The position numbers were made by a program, and so were the translations under genes. DNA of 64,000 nt from Daldinia sp. FL1419 (lineage: Eukaryota > Ascomycota > Sordariomycetes > Xylariales > Hypoxylaceae), in assembly GCA_025201765.1 (NCBI GenBank), contig MU623432.1, positions 1 to 64,000 of the forward strand, read 5' to 3'. Below the pieces are notes generated by a model, which was not told the origin of the DNA, ran no database searches, and saw nothing but the letters and a program-made list of their open reading frames with translations. This document shows, piece after piece, positions 36,001-47,004 of the stretch; the stretch's first letter is position 1, and each line of letters opens with the position of its first letter.

Positions 36001-36870
36001 TCAGCCCCTTCGACGACCACGTTGATCGTGTAAGGGGTAGGGCACGTAGTTTCCTGTCTGCGGGACGTCTTGATACGATGAAGGCTTAGCTATTTGAGAA
36101 GATCGAGGAATGCTAGAGTATAATGCGGGATCGGCTGAACCAGATGGTATATCAATCGGAGTAGTAGTGTAATTAGGACCTGGAGGTCCAGGCATCCTCT
36201 CAATATATGGCTTCTTGCTGCTGGAACGACCGCCCGGCCTTACACTGACACTTGAACTGCGACGATGGTGACGAGATGAATTTGGCTTTTCTTCCTTATG
36301 CTCCGTATTGTTCCTGGCGGAAGTTATCGAATCACGGTGTTTACTCCCTGAACGTTTAAGTTTCGGATGTGAGGGTTCGCCAGAGCCGCCTCTCATGGCT
36401 CTCTCGATGACAGGCTCCACCAGGGCGTAATATTTCTGCTTGTAGTCATCGCGTTGGTCCCTTAGGTCGTCGCAGGTAGCTTTAAGGTCCATAATTTGTT
36501 CCGATTGTGTTATTCTTTCTTCTTCGAGATTCTTGTTGAGTCGTTCTAGTCTTGTAGTACGCTCGCATTCTTCACGATAACGCTTTTCTGCGTCTCGGGT
36601 GAGTCTATGGGCTTTAGTTAACTCGGCATCCAGGTCGTTACATCTTTTTTGAAGATGTTCAACTTTCTGGTTCGCTTGACCTAGTGCTTCTTGAAGAGCA
36701 CCGACGCTATAGAGTTGGTCTTCGTAGTCTTCAGCTGTGAATCTACGATCAGGCCTTCCACCTAAGCTAGTCTGTTCACTAGATGACGAACCCACACCTG
36801 AGTCGTCACGACTATGGTGGCTTTTGGACGTCTTTGATGAGGTCGAAAACTTGACACGTCTGTCGGACAT
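36001..36870 (-). CDS. Coiled-coil protein, 289 residues
   Basis: A single exon with an ATG start at 36870. Residues 1-45 are Ser-rich and probably disordered (TSSKTSKSHHSRDDSGVGSS). Residues of about 46-155 form a strong predicted coiled coil with heptads of Leu, Glu, Lys and Arg (LQEALGQANQKVEHLQKRCN). The C-terminal part is Ser/Arg/Pro-rich (SSSVSVRPGGRSSSKKPYIE) and ends QRGRRRG. There is no signal peptide, membrane segment or known catalytic domain. A second coiled-coil gene of similar style lies 4 kb away on the same strand (40805-41491), and both contain the phrase RDDYK within the coil. Function is unknown; a scaffold or septum-associated role is only a guess. Confidence 0.7.
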   Translation of the reverse strand: MSDRRVKFSTSSKTSKSHHSRDDSGVGSSSSEQTSLGGRPDRRFTAEDYEDQLYSVGALQEALGQANQKVEHLQKRCNDLDAELTKAHRLTRDAEKRYREECERTTRLERLNKNLEEERITQSEQIMDLKATCDDLRDQRDDYKQKYYALVEPVIERAMRGGSGEPSHPKLKRSGSKHRDSITSARNNTEHKEEKPNSSRHHRRSSSVSVRPGGRSSSKKPYIERMPGPPGPNYTTTPIDIPSGSADPALYSSIPRSSQIAKPSSYQDVPQTGNYVPYPLHDQRGRRRG

Positions 36871-37204
36871 TTTGTCGTACAGGCCGTCGCTAGGGACTGT
36901 AAGCTCTTCGTAGGTGCCTATGTGATGGCTTACACCGGAGTGACGGGCTCAAAAAATATATCTAACGAATGGGAATAGTCGATAGACCGAGTCGAGCGGG
37001 GTTGTAGATGAGACTATTGAGCTGCCGGATTGATGACGAAGGGCTTGAAGAGCATATAAAACCACAAGGACTTGTAGTAGGTGGTGATAAGTTTGCCTTG
37101 CGTAGACACGGGGATTTTCAAATAGAGGTAAAGATAAAAGGGTGGCTTAGAAACTACGATTCGCGAATGGCCGGTTGTTGCCTTGAATTCTGACAGAATC
37201 TTCA

Positions 37205-37231
37205 TAGGTAGGTAGGTAGGTAGGTAGGTAT
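37205..37231 (+). repeat. TAGG microsatellite
   Basis: Six or more perfect GTAG/TAGG units, upstream of the 36001-36870 coiled-coil gene. Confidence 0.85.
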
Positions 37232-39849
37232 ATAACACTTACACCACAAGACTAACAGCAACTCCAAGTACGGCAGATATGGACAAGCATCTATACTAAT
37301 TAGGATGTAGCTGACCGGTTGCCTCTCACATGGAGTCATAACTCTAGGCAACACGGAGCCCCAGTCTATATCATCCTTCCCGACGGGATGAGCCTCATAA
37401 TAATTCAAGGGTTGTCTTACCCGAAAATTCAGATGTAGCCGAGCGTAGAAGTGCGCCACGGCGGAAACACTCGTTTTCCTACACTCGCTGTTGATTGAGT
37501 TAGGTGATTGAGGGATAAGAGATCTCCTTGCTCACTACCCGTGTTCCACCCCACGGCGCGCCACACAACGGGCAACGCGCAACGGGCAACGCGCAATGGG
37601 ATGGAAACGGGGGAGTGCAGAGAAGAAGAAACAAAAAGAGAGATCCGGAATGGTCTAGTATTGCTAGACGGCATCTTGTACTTCCCTCCTTGAGATGAGT
37701 TGGAAATTAGACCTGCCAGCTTTACACCGAAAAGATCGAGCAAGTCGCCATATCCCGCCTAATTGTTCCGCCCCCAAAACGGTTCGCCAAAAGGTCGCAA
37801 CCGATAACGTAGGCGAGTCAAGATGGCGCAGGGATTGGGAAGGTCCTCCTCATCTACGATCTTGATTTTGGTGGTGGTTCTGCGCAACTGCGTAGAGCAA
37901 GACTGCTCTCGCGCGGGCGTGCAGGATGCGCAGAATGCCCGCAGAAATGCCTAGCCAGTCACATTCATTGTATCAGTCCAAACTGACGGCATTGCATGCA
38001 GGCTAGCAAGGACTCTCGAATGATATCCGAAAACGAGACAAGAACGGCATAAGAGATCCATTAGGAACAAAAGAGTAGAGCAGCATAATGACTCACATAC
38101 AGGATGCATTAAAGGTTGCAGGGGTACCTCAATGTATTCGATGCATTCGATACATGACGTCTGACGATAGCTCGAAACTATTGTTGATCTACTACTCGCT
38201 CATTGATAGACATTGATGTCCTTGTTTGGCTGAGAAAATGAGGAACGGGAAGAGAGAGCTGTTTGCCTAGCAAGGCTGAAAGGAAAGGGTCCCTGGTTCA
38301 GTTTAGCGGCCCTTGTTTGGTTAGTAGCTTCAGCGAGAGGTACCCCTAAAGTCACAAGTAAAATCCCACCTGAAGGTTCAAGATCTAATTCGCCAGGGAC
38401 AAAGATGTGGAAAAACTACGGGGCTAACGAGGTCACTCTACATAGTGTACATACATAGGTAGTACCTCTAGGTAGGTAAGGTACCTATGTACAATTCCCA
38501 ATTAAACCTAAAAGGAGCAGGTGCTTACCAGTACGTAGATTTCTTATTTCTTAGTCACCACCCTCTACCTAACTTTAGGTACCTAGTGATCCCTAGGTAC
38601 TCCAGATAGGTACCTCATCATGAACACCGCCACTGCGGCTGCCTTTTATTGACGAGTTACGATCAAGGAAAACATTCCTCAATGGTCCAGAACCAGATTC
38701 AGCCAGCTCGCCAACCCATCCACAATCAATATTTTTGATATCGGACCCCCGATAGCTCTCTCCCACGGTTCATGATCATTAGAGGATGCTTTTACACACC
38801 ATCAGTATGTCCAAGTAAGCGGTGAACCCTGCTTCTGCTGCTGCTGCTGCTGCATCCCCTCATCTCGACTTGCGGGTATGAGTTGGCATTTCAACCATGC
38901 ACAGCCAACGTTCATTATCAAACCAGGCAACCCCGGGGATAATACGAAAATTCCCGGGTTTACGCCTTCAACCTGAAATCTTCCAGTTCGCCGAATATTA
39001 AGAAGGCAACGAGGAAGAAAGGAAACAAAAGTGCACTTTTTTTCAAGGACAACCTAAGTCCTAAGAGCTAAGCAACCAAACACAAACAATCCGGTGACAC
39101 CGATTGCTGAGCTGTCAATCATCTATGATATTGGTATTACGTACACGCCACTCGGGTCCTACGGCTCATGGGACATGAGCCTGAATGGGAGATGGCGAAA
39201 AGAAGTCTGTTGTATTCAATACAAAGTGGACTCGGACTTCAGTGGGATGTAGCCCAGTGGTCCGCCAAAAATAGCTCTTTACCTACTCCTGTTTGGAGAT
39301 ATGTGGTTCGCGGCTGAGAAATTCCTCTTAAAGTAGGCAACCAACCAAAGGCGTGCTTTTGTTTTCATTTGCCATATCGTCGAGACTATCAACTAAAAAC
39401 CATCCTCAAAAAGAAACATGCCAACCAACAAGTTCTCATTCTTTCAATAGCCCGTTTACGTTAGCACCCGACGTGAGGTTAGATTGCATAGCATCTATCA
39501 TTACGCCGACGAAAATTTCAAATATTGCCACGCGATATGCTATACTAATAATCAATTAATAACAAAATAAGTTGATATTGGCTCGAGTCAGCATATAAAG
39601 TGGTGTATGTTATGTTTACTTCCAGCGCTCCAGTATAGTTCTCTCCTAAGCATTCGATATACGCGCTGCTAAGCTTCTGAGGTAAGCACACTCTTCTCGA
39701 GGACTCTTTACGCGCGTACTCCGTTTCTTCCACGCAAAGTTGCACTTTTGCGCCGTGTTTACTGAATACTGTCACGAGGCGGACCAAGAAGCAAGGAAAC
39801 AATGAAGTTGTTTCGCTGGGAACCTATCTACAACTATGGCTAAGGGCGA

Positions 39850-39884
39850 CTACATATAGAACAAGTCCATTGTTCTATATGTAG
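39850..39884. other. Perfect 15 bp hairpin
   Basis: CTACATATAGAACAA, a 5-base loop GTCCA, then the exact complement TTGTTCTATATGTAG. It is followed directly by AGAACCCTGACAAACATAATC, which resembles the B-box-like end of the repeat at 3874-3905. It may be a terminus of a small mobile element or SINE; there is no T tract to suggest a pol III terminator. Confidence 0.5.
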
Positions 39885-40804
39885 CACAGGCTAGAACCCT
39901 GACAAACATAATCTTGTTGATTAGGAGTTAGGGGCTATTAATAACCTCTCACGAGACAGCCTCGGCCGGCGATAGCATGCGTCATCACGTACTCGCCCAA
40001 AGCATTGGGCTTGGACACTTACGCGGCGCTAGACTCCAAGTGACGACTAATAGGAACATAGGCGATGGTATTTTCCCCCTTTCCATAGGTAGATGCACGA
40101 CGGATCAGACAAGATCGAACGTGTCCATATTGATTCCGAATTACATATACACAATAAGGATAAGCCGCTATCCGGGTATTATGCCTTGGCTAAGTGGTGT
40201 GGCTGTCGCGGTAGCTCTCACGTAACGCCCAACCCAGATCGAAGTCTCACGGAACAAGGAAGCAGCCGATATAGCAGTCTGGGAAATACTCATGGGCTTG
40301 TGTGTAGGCTTATTTGGAGAATAAGCTATCGTTTTACCTGGTTTTTGCATTGTAGGTTCTAATATTGGTTATGGCAAACTAGCCAAGTTCTTCAAGTCAT
40401 ACAGCTCATAGAACTACAAGCATATGCTTCATGACAAAATAAACGAAGCGAAATGAGGGTATCCTAACTTTCAAAGAGATAGCCGTAAAAACAGTCGCTA
40501 ACCATCCATCGCAACCAATAACCCACCAGCGCCAACATATCCCATTCCTCCAATCCTTATCCCCCTGTTCTGCGTAACAATGCAAATGCTATCCTAAGAT
40601 ATAATAATGCAAGGCAATGAAAAAATTACAAGTGATTGCTGTATTGCGATAGAAAGGTGAAGTTCGCAGTATCACGAAACCCTTCTTGTTGCCGTTGGGT
40701 CAACAGAGCCCTGAAATATACCAAGCCGTTAAACGTCAATCCAAGATTTATCGCCCCCTGTCTGGTCTAGGGATGGAGTAGTCGAAGTGATATAGCACCG
40801 AGGA

Positions 40805-41491
40805 TTACACAAGGCTATATCGGCGACGCGGAGGGAGCGTGATTTCGTACCTACGGATCGTACGGTACTGTTCGTCGATAAGAGCGTTCCTTTCGTTAAG
40901 ATCCCTAAGGCGAGCTGTGAGCATACGTCTCGTCTTTTCAAGCCTGCTATTGACGTCTTCTAGGGTCTTTTTGTAATCATCACGTTTCTTCGTAATCTCT
41001 GAGATCCTCTGATTTTGGTCCGTGATGGTGTCCGTCATGACACAAACTCGTCTGGACAAGGTGTCGTTCTTTTCCTTGAGGCCCTGTATATCCCTATCCT
41101 TTTCATCAACCTCTAGCTTGAGAGTTTGTACCCGCCGGAGAAACTTTTCCGCCGTGTCGCTATCAAGAGCGCGTGAACGTCTTAGTTCATCCATCTCGTT
41201 GATCATATGCTGGTTACAGGCGAGGAGATGGCTGTTTTCCTGAGTGGAGGCTTGTAGATCACATTTCAAAGTCTGATTTTCTCGGGCAAGGGTTTCGTTC
41301 CGCTCGATAAGGCTTTTCTTCTGCTCGCGTAGGCTGTTCCATCTCTCGGTAGGGATCCCGGCACACTCGTCGGAACATCGTTTTCGGTAGTTATAACGAT
41401 GATGACGATGATCATAATGGTGAGAGAAGGAATGAGAACGCCCAAACTGCTGTCGACCCGGCGGGCATGACCCAATACAGTATTCGAACAT
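40805..41491 (-). CDS. Coiled-coil protein, 228 residues
   Basis: A single open frame with an ATG at 41491. The N-terminus has a short Cys/Gly segment (CIGSCPPGRQQFG) and a His/Tyr/Arg-rich stretch (HHYDHRHHRYNYRK). From residue 50 to about 215 it is an almost continuous coiled coil (KKSLIERNETLARENQTLKC, TLSRRVCVMTDTITDQNQRI). The end, RYEITLPPRRRYSLV, may be an unspliced intron, because a GTACGA donor lies at that point. There is no known domain. It shares architecture and strand with the coiled-coil gene at 36001-36870, although sequence identity outside the heptads is low by eye. Function is unknown. Confidence 0.6.
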   Translation of the reverse strand: MFEYCIGSCPPGRQQFGRSHSFSHHYDHRHHRYNYRKRCSDECAGIPTERWNSLREQKKSLIERNETLARENQTLKCDLQASTQENSHLLACNQHMINEMDELRRSRALDSDTAEKFLRRVQTLKLEVDEKDRDIQGLKEKNDTLSRRVCVMTDTITDQNQRISEITKKRDDYKKTLEDVNSRLEKTRRMLTARLRDLNERNALIDEQYRTIRRYEITLPPRRRYSLV

Positions 41492-42455
41492 ATGGGAAAG
41501 TGATGAAGCGTCCCTCTAGTTGAGGACAAACGCAATATGGTAGAAGCCAACGATCAACAAGGGCAAGAATAAGTTCTGGCTGGACAAAGTATGAATTTGC
41601 GTTTGTAGATTGAAAATGTAGCAACGGGAGCTAGTAGATGTGAAAACGAATGAGGAGAGATATTTAGGCCAAGATTGGCCCGATCAATATGCGGCAGACT
41701 TCTTTATAAGTAGACTATATCAGGCATCAACCCCGATAGGCCTCCCCGCGAGGCTATGGTGGGTAGCATATGAGTCTAAGCTTTGTATGTTTGATACCAC
41801 GAGGCTTTGCAGGTGAACTCATGGCTCCCACAGTTGACAAACCGTAGGAGGGGGGGTGAGATATGCACTTTGCGCTCTGATTCATGGGATCTTTCGGGGC
41901 CAGGTAGGTTAAGCTACGAAGTATGTCTTCTATCTTAGCCTCAAGCGGGCTGTATAACAATAGAGTGTTGACAAAAACGTCATCAGGCATGATGCACCTG
42001 AAGGCTGGGGGACCTCAGTTGACTTTGATTTGACTCCTGTGTCTCAGCGAGACAGAGGTCAGTCGGCGGAATAGCCGAGAAATTCAAAGAAAGACGTTCA
42101 TGTCCTAGTACTATGCTATAATAAATTGCGATAAAATAGGCATAACTAATACAAGACAACAATATAAGTTTTGAACCAGTGAAAAGAGTTGTATTCCTCA
42201 AATTATTATGGACATTTCCGAAAGCGTTTCAGTGCAAGGGGAAAGTATCATGATGGGGCGCATTGTAGAGACCACTTTTGTTATCAATCGTGCATATGTA
42301 CCTGGTAGACACTACGCGGGGTGCTTCCGGGTTGCATGCCTGCCATGTGGGCTCGTTCATTATTGATGCCGCTAATACCAGGTTACCAGGGTTACTAAGA
42401 AGGTACCTAGGTACAGAAGTACTTATGTGGGCTTTATATTCGATAGAAAACCAAT
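41492..42455. other. Intergenic, nothing recognised
   Basis: Promoter side of the coiled-coil gene up to the MITE. Minus-strand open frames of 70-100 codons are present but carry no recognisable domain. Confidence 0.4.
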
Positions 42456-43193
42456 TATGGCAGACCATATGTGCCACTTTGCTAAATCGATTTTGGTCGA
42501 ACATTAAACTAAATTTGGTTAAGTGTAATAGCAATTTTATTAGTGAATATTTAAGTTTTTATAAGGAGTACTTAAGTTTTATATAAATTAAATAAATATA
42601 TGTTTATTAATAATTGAATAATTTATATATATTAATATAATAAGATTATAGATAAAATTTATCTTAATAAGTTTAAATTAGAAATTTTTGATTAGTTACT
42701 ACAGCCATCCCAATCTGGTTTGTGCATATTGTAGCAAATAAAAAACAATTTTTGGTGGGAGGGGTATGTTAGGGATTTGATTGGTTAAAAAGTGCTATAG
42801 CTCAAAAGGTATAAAAAACGCTAAAATAAACTCAAACTTATTTTAGCAAACTTAAATCAGAATTTTTATCAGCCACCACAACCACCTTAATTTGGTTTGT
42901 GTAAATATATCTGTGGGGTTATGCATGTTGTGGCAAATAAAAGACAGTTTTTGGTAGGAAAGGTATATTAGGGATTTGATTGGCTAAAAAATACTATGAC
43001 TCAAAAAATAATCCTCCTAATCTAAGCTAATATACCCCTCATATGTATGTAACTATTATAACATTATTTTTATAATGCATAAATATTTATATATAACTTT
43101 ATTATATATGACTTATGCACACGCTAAGGATATATTGCCTTTTACGGCTATCCAAAATCGATTTTGGCAAAGTGGCTCTTATGGTCCGCCATA
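42456..43193. mobile_element. MITE, 738 bp, with palindromic ends and internal duplication
   Basis: The left end starts TATGGCAGACCATATGTGCC and the right end, complemented, starts TATGGCGGACCATAAGAGCC; both continue with ACTTTGC and the ATCGATTTTGG core. The right end contains the perfect palindrome CCAAAATCGATTTTGG at 43152-43167. The flanks show CCAAT on both sides (42451-42455, 43194-43198), a possible 5-base target duplication; TA-type insertion is also compatible. Inside, a unit of about 150 bases is duplicated in tandem (42659-42810 and 42847-43010), sharing GGGATTTGATTGG. There is no coding capacity. Confidence 0.75.
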
Positions 43194-45229
43194 CCAATTA
43201 AAGAGAAAGTTGTTCGATGCTTTATCATGCGCACAGACCCTCAGCTGATACATCCCGATGAACACCCCTAAAGCTCAGCTCAGCCCCATCCCAGTCAAGG
43301 TTGATTTATTTTAAAGGTCACCAGCCGCAATCATTCATGATATGATTCTAGGTCTCGAATCCTCCTACTAAGATAGTATATGGTTAATGGAAAAACTCTC
43401 ATAAGAGGCCTCACTCACCCACCCTCCCCTAAGCTCTTAGCTCTGACGCGCTCAAAATCTGCCTTTTTATCTGCACTTCCCACTCTACTATCGTGTCTTG
43501 AGCTCAACAAGATTTAACTCGTAAAGGATTTGCATATCTTTGGAAGGGCCACGCAACCATCGACGGCAATGGGGGAATCAAGGCGGCAACATTACTTATC
43601 ATTCTCACTAAACGGCCCCTTCGTCAGCCGAGGTATATTTCCCAGTGGCAATCTTGTGACTTGACTGCAAAGATAACTAGCACCCTTTTCTCAACAAAAT
43701 GGGATTTAGCTTGGATTAGTTTTAAAATTAGATATCGAATAAACTAGACCACCTAGGTACCTACCTACTTACCTTCTTGAGATGCCGAAAATGACACAAT
43801 ACAAACAATATCGCTCCTGTTGACTTTTCCTGTTTCGCCAGGTTCGACAGACGAATTCTATTGATAAATTATACGCCAAAGAATCTTACTTACTAAATTT
43901 ACCACAGCCAATTACCTACGAATATAATGGTCATCGCCTGATACCACCGAAACCCAGCCTCCACGTCAAGCTTCTTTGATACTGGCCGGCCTAGCCGCTA
44001 GTCGTAAGCAAGGCTGAGAGTGCAATACCCTTCGACATACGTAATAATCTAACCTAGACAAGCCACAACACGAAGAGGAGAAACTTAGCTACCTAATTTA
44101 GTAAAATGATAACAAGAGCGCATAATATGATATGTCATGTAGGTAGGGGTGGTATAGAAAATCACTTTTCGCCACATATTTCTAATGCCGTAATCAAAGA
44201 TATTCCTTCAGAAGATAAAGGGTTAGCATAGTATGTGGTTAGCCTCCAGTCTCATATATGGTAGGCGAAGGAACTTAAGCTAGCGACAACTACCCCAAGC
44301 CATACCTAAGAGACAGTGGGTACGAAGAGGGGAACTTGGAGTGCGTTCACTTCTTAAGTGATACGAATATCGGACGGCCTCTAAGTATAAGACATTTCTA
44401 AGGAGTGCGATTGTCGACCCCTTTAGAACTTGCCATGATTAGAAAATAGGGGGTGGGAGAGGGACTAGTTAGAATTAGGCGCGCTTATGTGTGTAGAGTA
44501 GATAGAGCTCAGCATGTCGGGTTTAGAATAAAGAAATTGCTATATGTGAGAGCTTAATAGTCTTATACAATTCCTCGCTGCTTGGCCGCCAGGTAATAAG
44601 GAGAATGGTCTTTATAAAATATGTAAGGCCGCCTTGTATATATTTCCTAACTAAATAGGAAAGCATCACGCCGGAATTAGAAAAGACAGCACCAACTCGA
44701 TGTAGAGGAAAGTATGGCACACGAGTGTAGGTGTATCTTTGAATCTTGTCTTTGAATCTTGTCTCCGAGTGCTAGGCCATGTGCTCGGCTTGTGGCTTGA
44801 AGCTGAATCTGACTTATATTAGAAGGAGCCTATATATATATTCATTAGGTAAGACGGATATAATTCCAACAATAATATAACTCGGTAAACATAATATATC
44901 AAAACAACGACTACATTAGATACAATATGTACAGTTAATTCACCCTTCGGGACCCCGAATAAGTTCTACGTAGTATCACAACTACCCAGGTATCCATTGC
45001 AGGCAAAGCTTGATTTAACGTATTTAACTTTCTTATTCCAATAGGCATGTTAACTAATATAAAAAGCATATAGCTTATATTGATACACGTAGGAACCGCT
45101 CCTCCTACGACCTCGTTGAACCATATTCTCCAAGCTAGTATGTTAGGTATTTCGCTTAATATGATAAGGAATGGATACTTGATAATCTCGAAAGCATACT
45201 TTGAGGTTGTGAACTTTTGCCTCAGTTGC
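43194..45229. other. Intergenic, no supported gene
   Basis: About 2 kb between the MITE and the aldehyde dehydrogenase. Open frames at 44523-44720 and 44935-45243 (minus) are AT-rich, hydrophobic and lack domains; the second overlaps the end of the dehydrogenase and is probably its 3' UTR. TAGGTACCTACCTAC motifs occur at 43753. Confidence 0.45.
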
Positions 45230-47004
45230 CTAGTAAATGGCACTGCCTAATCTGATAGCCACCGATTTATTTTGCGTGTAGTTGGCTAGCGCTGCTTCAC
45301 CCAGCTCGCGGCCGATACCGCTTTCCTTGTAACCGCCGCTGTGACATACGTTAGCATTGATTGAGAGAAAACTGGATAATCAAACGGTACTTACAATGGT
45401 AGCTGGTGGTGGAGTAAGTTGTAACCTGGGTAAATGTAACGTTAGCGCACGTATTTATTTTCATGGACAATAAAGGGGACGAGACATACTGTTAACCCAG
45501 ATGGTACCGGCACGCAGCTCATTACTGACTCGGATGGCGGTGTTGAGGTTGCTGGTGTGGACGGCGGCCGCAAGCCCGTATGTGCTGTCGTTACCCAGGT
45601 GTATGACTTCCTCCTCGGTCTTGAACTTGGCTACTGCCACAACGGGACCAAAGATTTCCTCTTGCATGATCTTCATGTCATGAGTGACATTGGTGAATAT
45701 CGTTGGCTTGATAAAGTAGCCCTTGTCTCCGTGGCGCTCACCACCAGTCTCGACGGTAGCACCGCCCTTCTTACCCTCCTCAATGTAACCCATGATACGG
45801 TCGTATTGAAGCTTGCTGATCTGAGGGCCTTGGAATGTACCCTCATCGAAAGGGTCACCAACAGAGTTCTCCTCTGCCCGCTTCTTGAAAGCCGCGATGA
45901 ATTTGTCGTATATTCCTTCTTGCACGTACACTCGGGAACCAGCACAACAGCACTGGCCGTGGTTGTAGTATATACCAAAGTTCACCCACGAGATAGCCTG
46001 CTCAATATCTGCATCGTCGAAGACAATGTTGGGAGATTTGCCACCGAGTTCCAAGGTGACCTTCTTCAGGTTAGATGCTGCAGCGGCCTTCATGATGGAA
46101 CGGCCGACGATGGTGGAACCAGTGAATGCGACCTTGTCGATGTCCATGTGGGAGGCGATGGCAGCACCTGCTACCTTACCGAATCCGGAAATGATGTTAA
46201 GAACACCAGGAGGGAAACCTGCCTCCTTAATGAAGCTAGCCAAAACAAGACCGGAGAGTGGCGTTTGTTCAGCAGTCTTGAGAACAACCGTGTTTCCAGT
46301 GCAAAGAGCGGGTCCAATCTTCCAGGCCAACATCAGCAGGGGGAAGTTCCAGGGAATGATTTGACCGCAAACTCCAATCTATAGGTTGTTAGTGATTCTT
46401 GCTTCTCGTAACACACTTTTTCAAGATTTGACGTACGGGTTCTTGTCTGGTGTAGTGGAAAGATTCGTGGTTGATATCGATGGTTTTACCCTCGATCTTG
46501 TCCGCCCAACCGCCGTAGTATCTGATACAGCCGACGACGGCGCTAACATCACCCCTAGCCATAGAAATAGACTTTCCATTGTCAAGAGATTCTACCGCAG
46601 CTAGCAACTCTGCGTTCTTCTCCAAGATGTCTGCAAATTTGATTAGGTAGATACTTCGCTGCTGAGGAGTGGTTTTTCGCCACGAGCCGTTGAATGCCTT
46701 TCGGGCTGCGGCTACGGCTATGTCGACATCCTTCTCCGTGGCTTCATGAACAGAGCAGATAACCTCCTCAGTGGAAGGGTTAATAACCTCGAAGGTCTTC
46801 TTATCAACACCCTCGACGAACTCGTTGTTAATAAACCTACAAAAATAATTAGTCGACCGACTAATACAGGAACAGAGTAGCCTCAAGGATCTTGGTTCCT
46901 TGAAGGTCATGGTTTGATGTATTAGGTATAGTGCTGACTTACAAGCCGGTTGGTTGAGTATACTCGCCGGTGATTGGCGTTTTCAGCTGCACTGACAGAG
47001 GCAT
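45230..47004 (-). CDS. aldA: Aldehyde dehydrogenase, NAD(P)-dependent (AldA-like)
   Basis: Five exons, 47004-46943, 46836-46437, 46378-45490, 45425-45395 and 45338-45230, total 1491 bases and 496 residues, the usual length of the cytosolic ALDH class. The start MPLSVQLKTPITGEYTQPTG is typical of the fungal members. Key family features are present: VCGQIIPWNFPLLM with Asn165, KTAEQTPLS, FTGSTIVGR for the cofactor fold, catalytic Glu264 in ELGGKSP, nucleophile Cys298 in GQCCCAG, EEIFGPV, and the C-terminal PFGGYKESGIGREL. It oxidises aldehydes such as acetaldehyde to acids. The 31-base exon 4 is very short but keeps the frame. No feature suggests inactivity. The exact ALDH paralogue cannot be fixed from sequence alone. 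Confidence 0.93.

Larger units (their letters stand above)
36871..40804. other. Long intergenic stretch, no supported gene
   Basis: About 3.9 kb of normal composition. It contains a GGTA microsatellite at 37205-37231, short GCAACGGGCAACGC repeats at 37568-37600, a CTG tract near 38835-38852, many TAGGTACCTA-type palindromes at 38455-38620, and a perfect hairpin at 39850-39884. Open frames on both strands (for example 39977-40362) show no domain or consistent coding pattern. Confidence 0.5.

Noticed and set aside
44935..45243. 102-codon minus-strand frame overlapping the dehydrogenase stop
   Set aside because: It overlaps the last codons of the dehydrogenase in another frame and otherwise lies in its 3' UTR, with no domain.
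45557..46384. 275-codon plus-strand frame opposite the aldehyde dehydrogenase
   Set aside because: Antisense to a clearly coding exon with family motifs; the frame carries no domain of its own.
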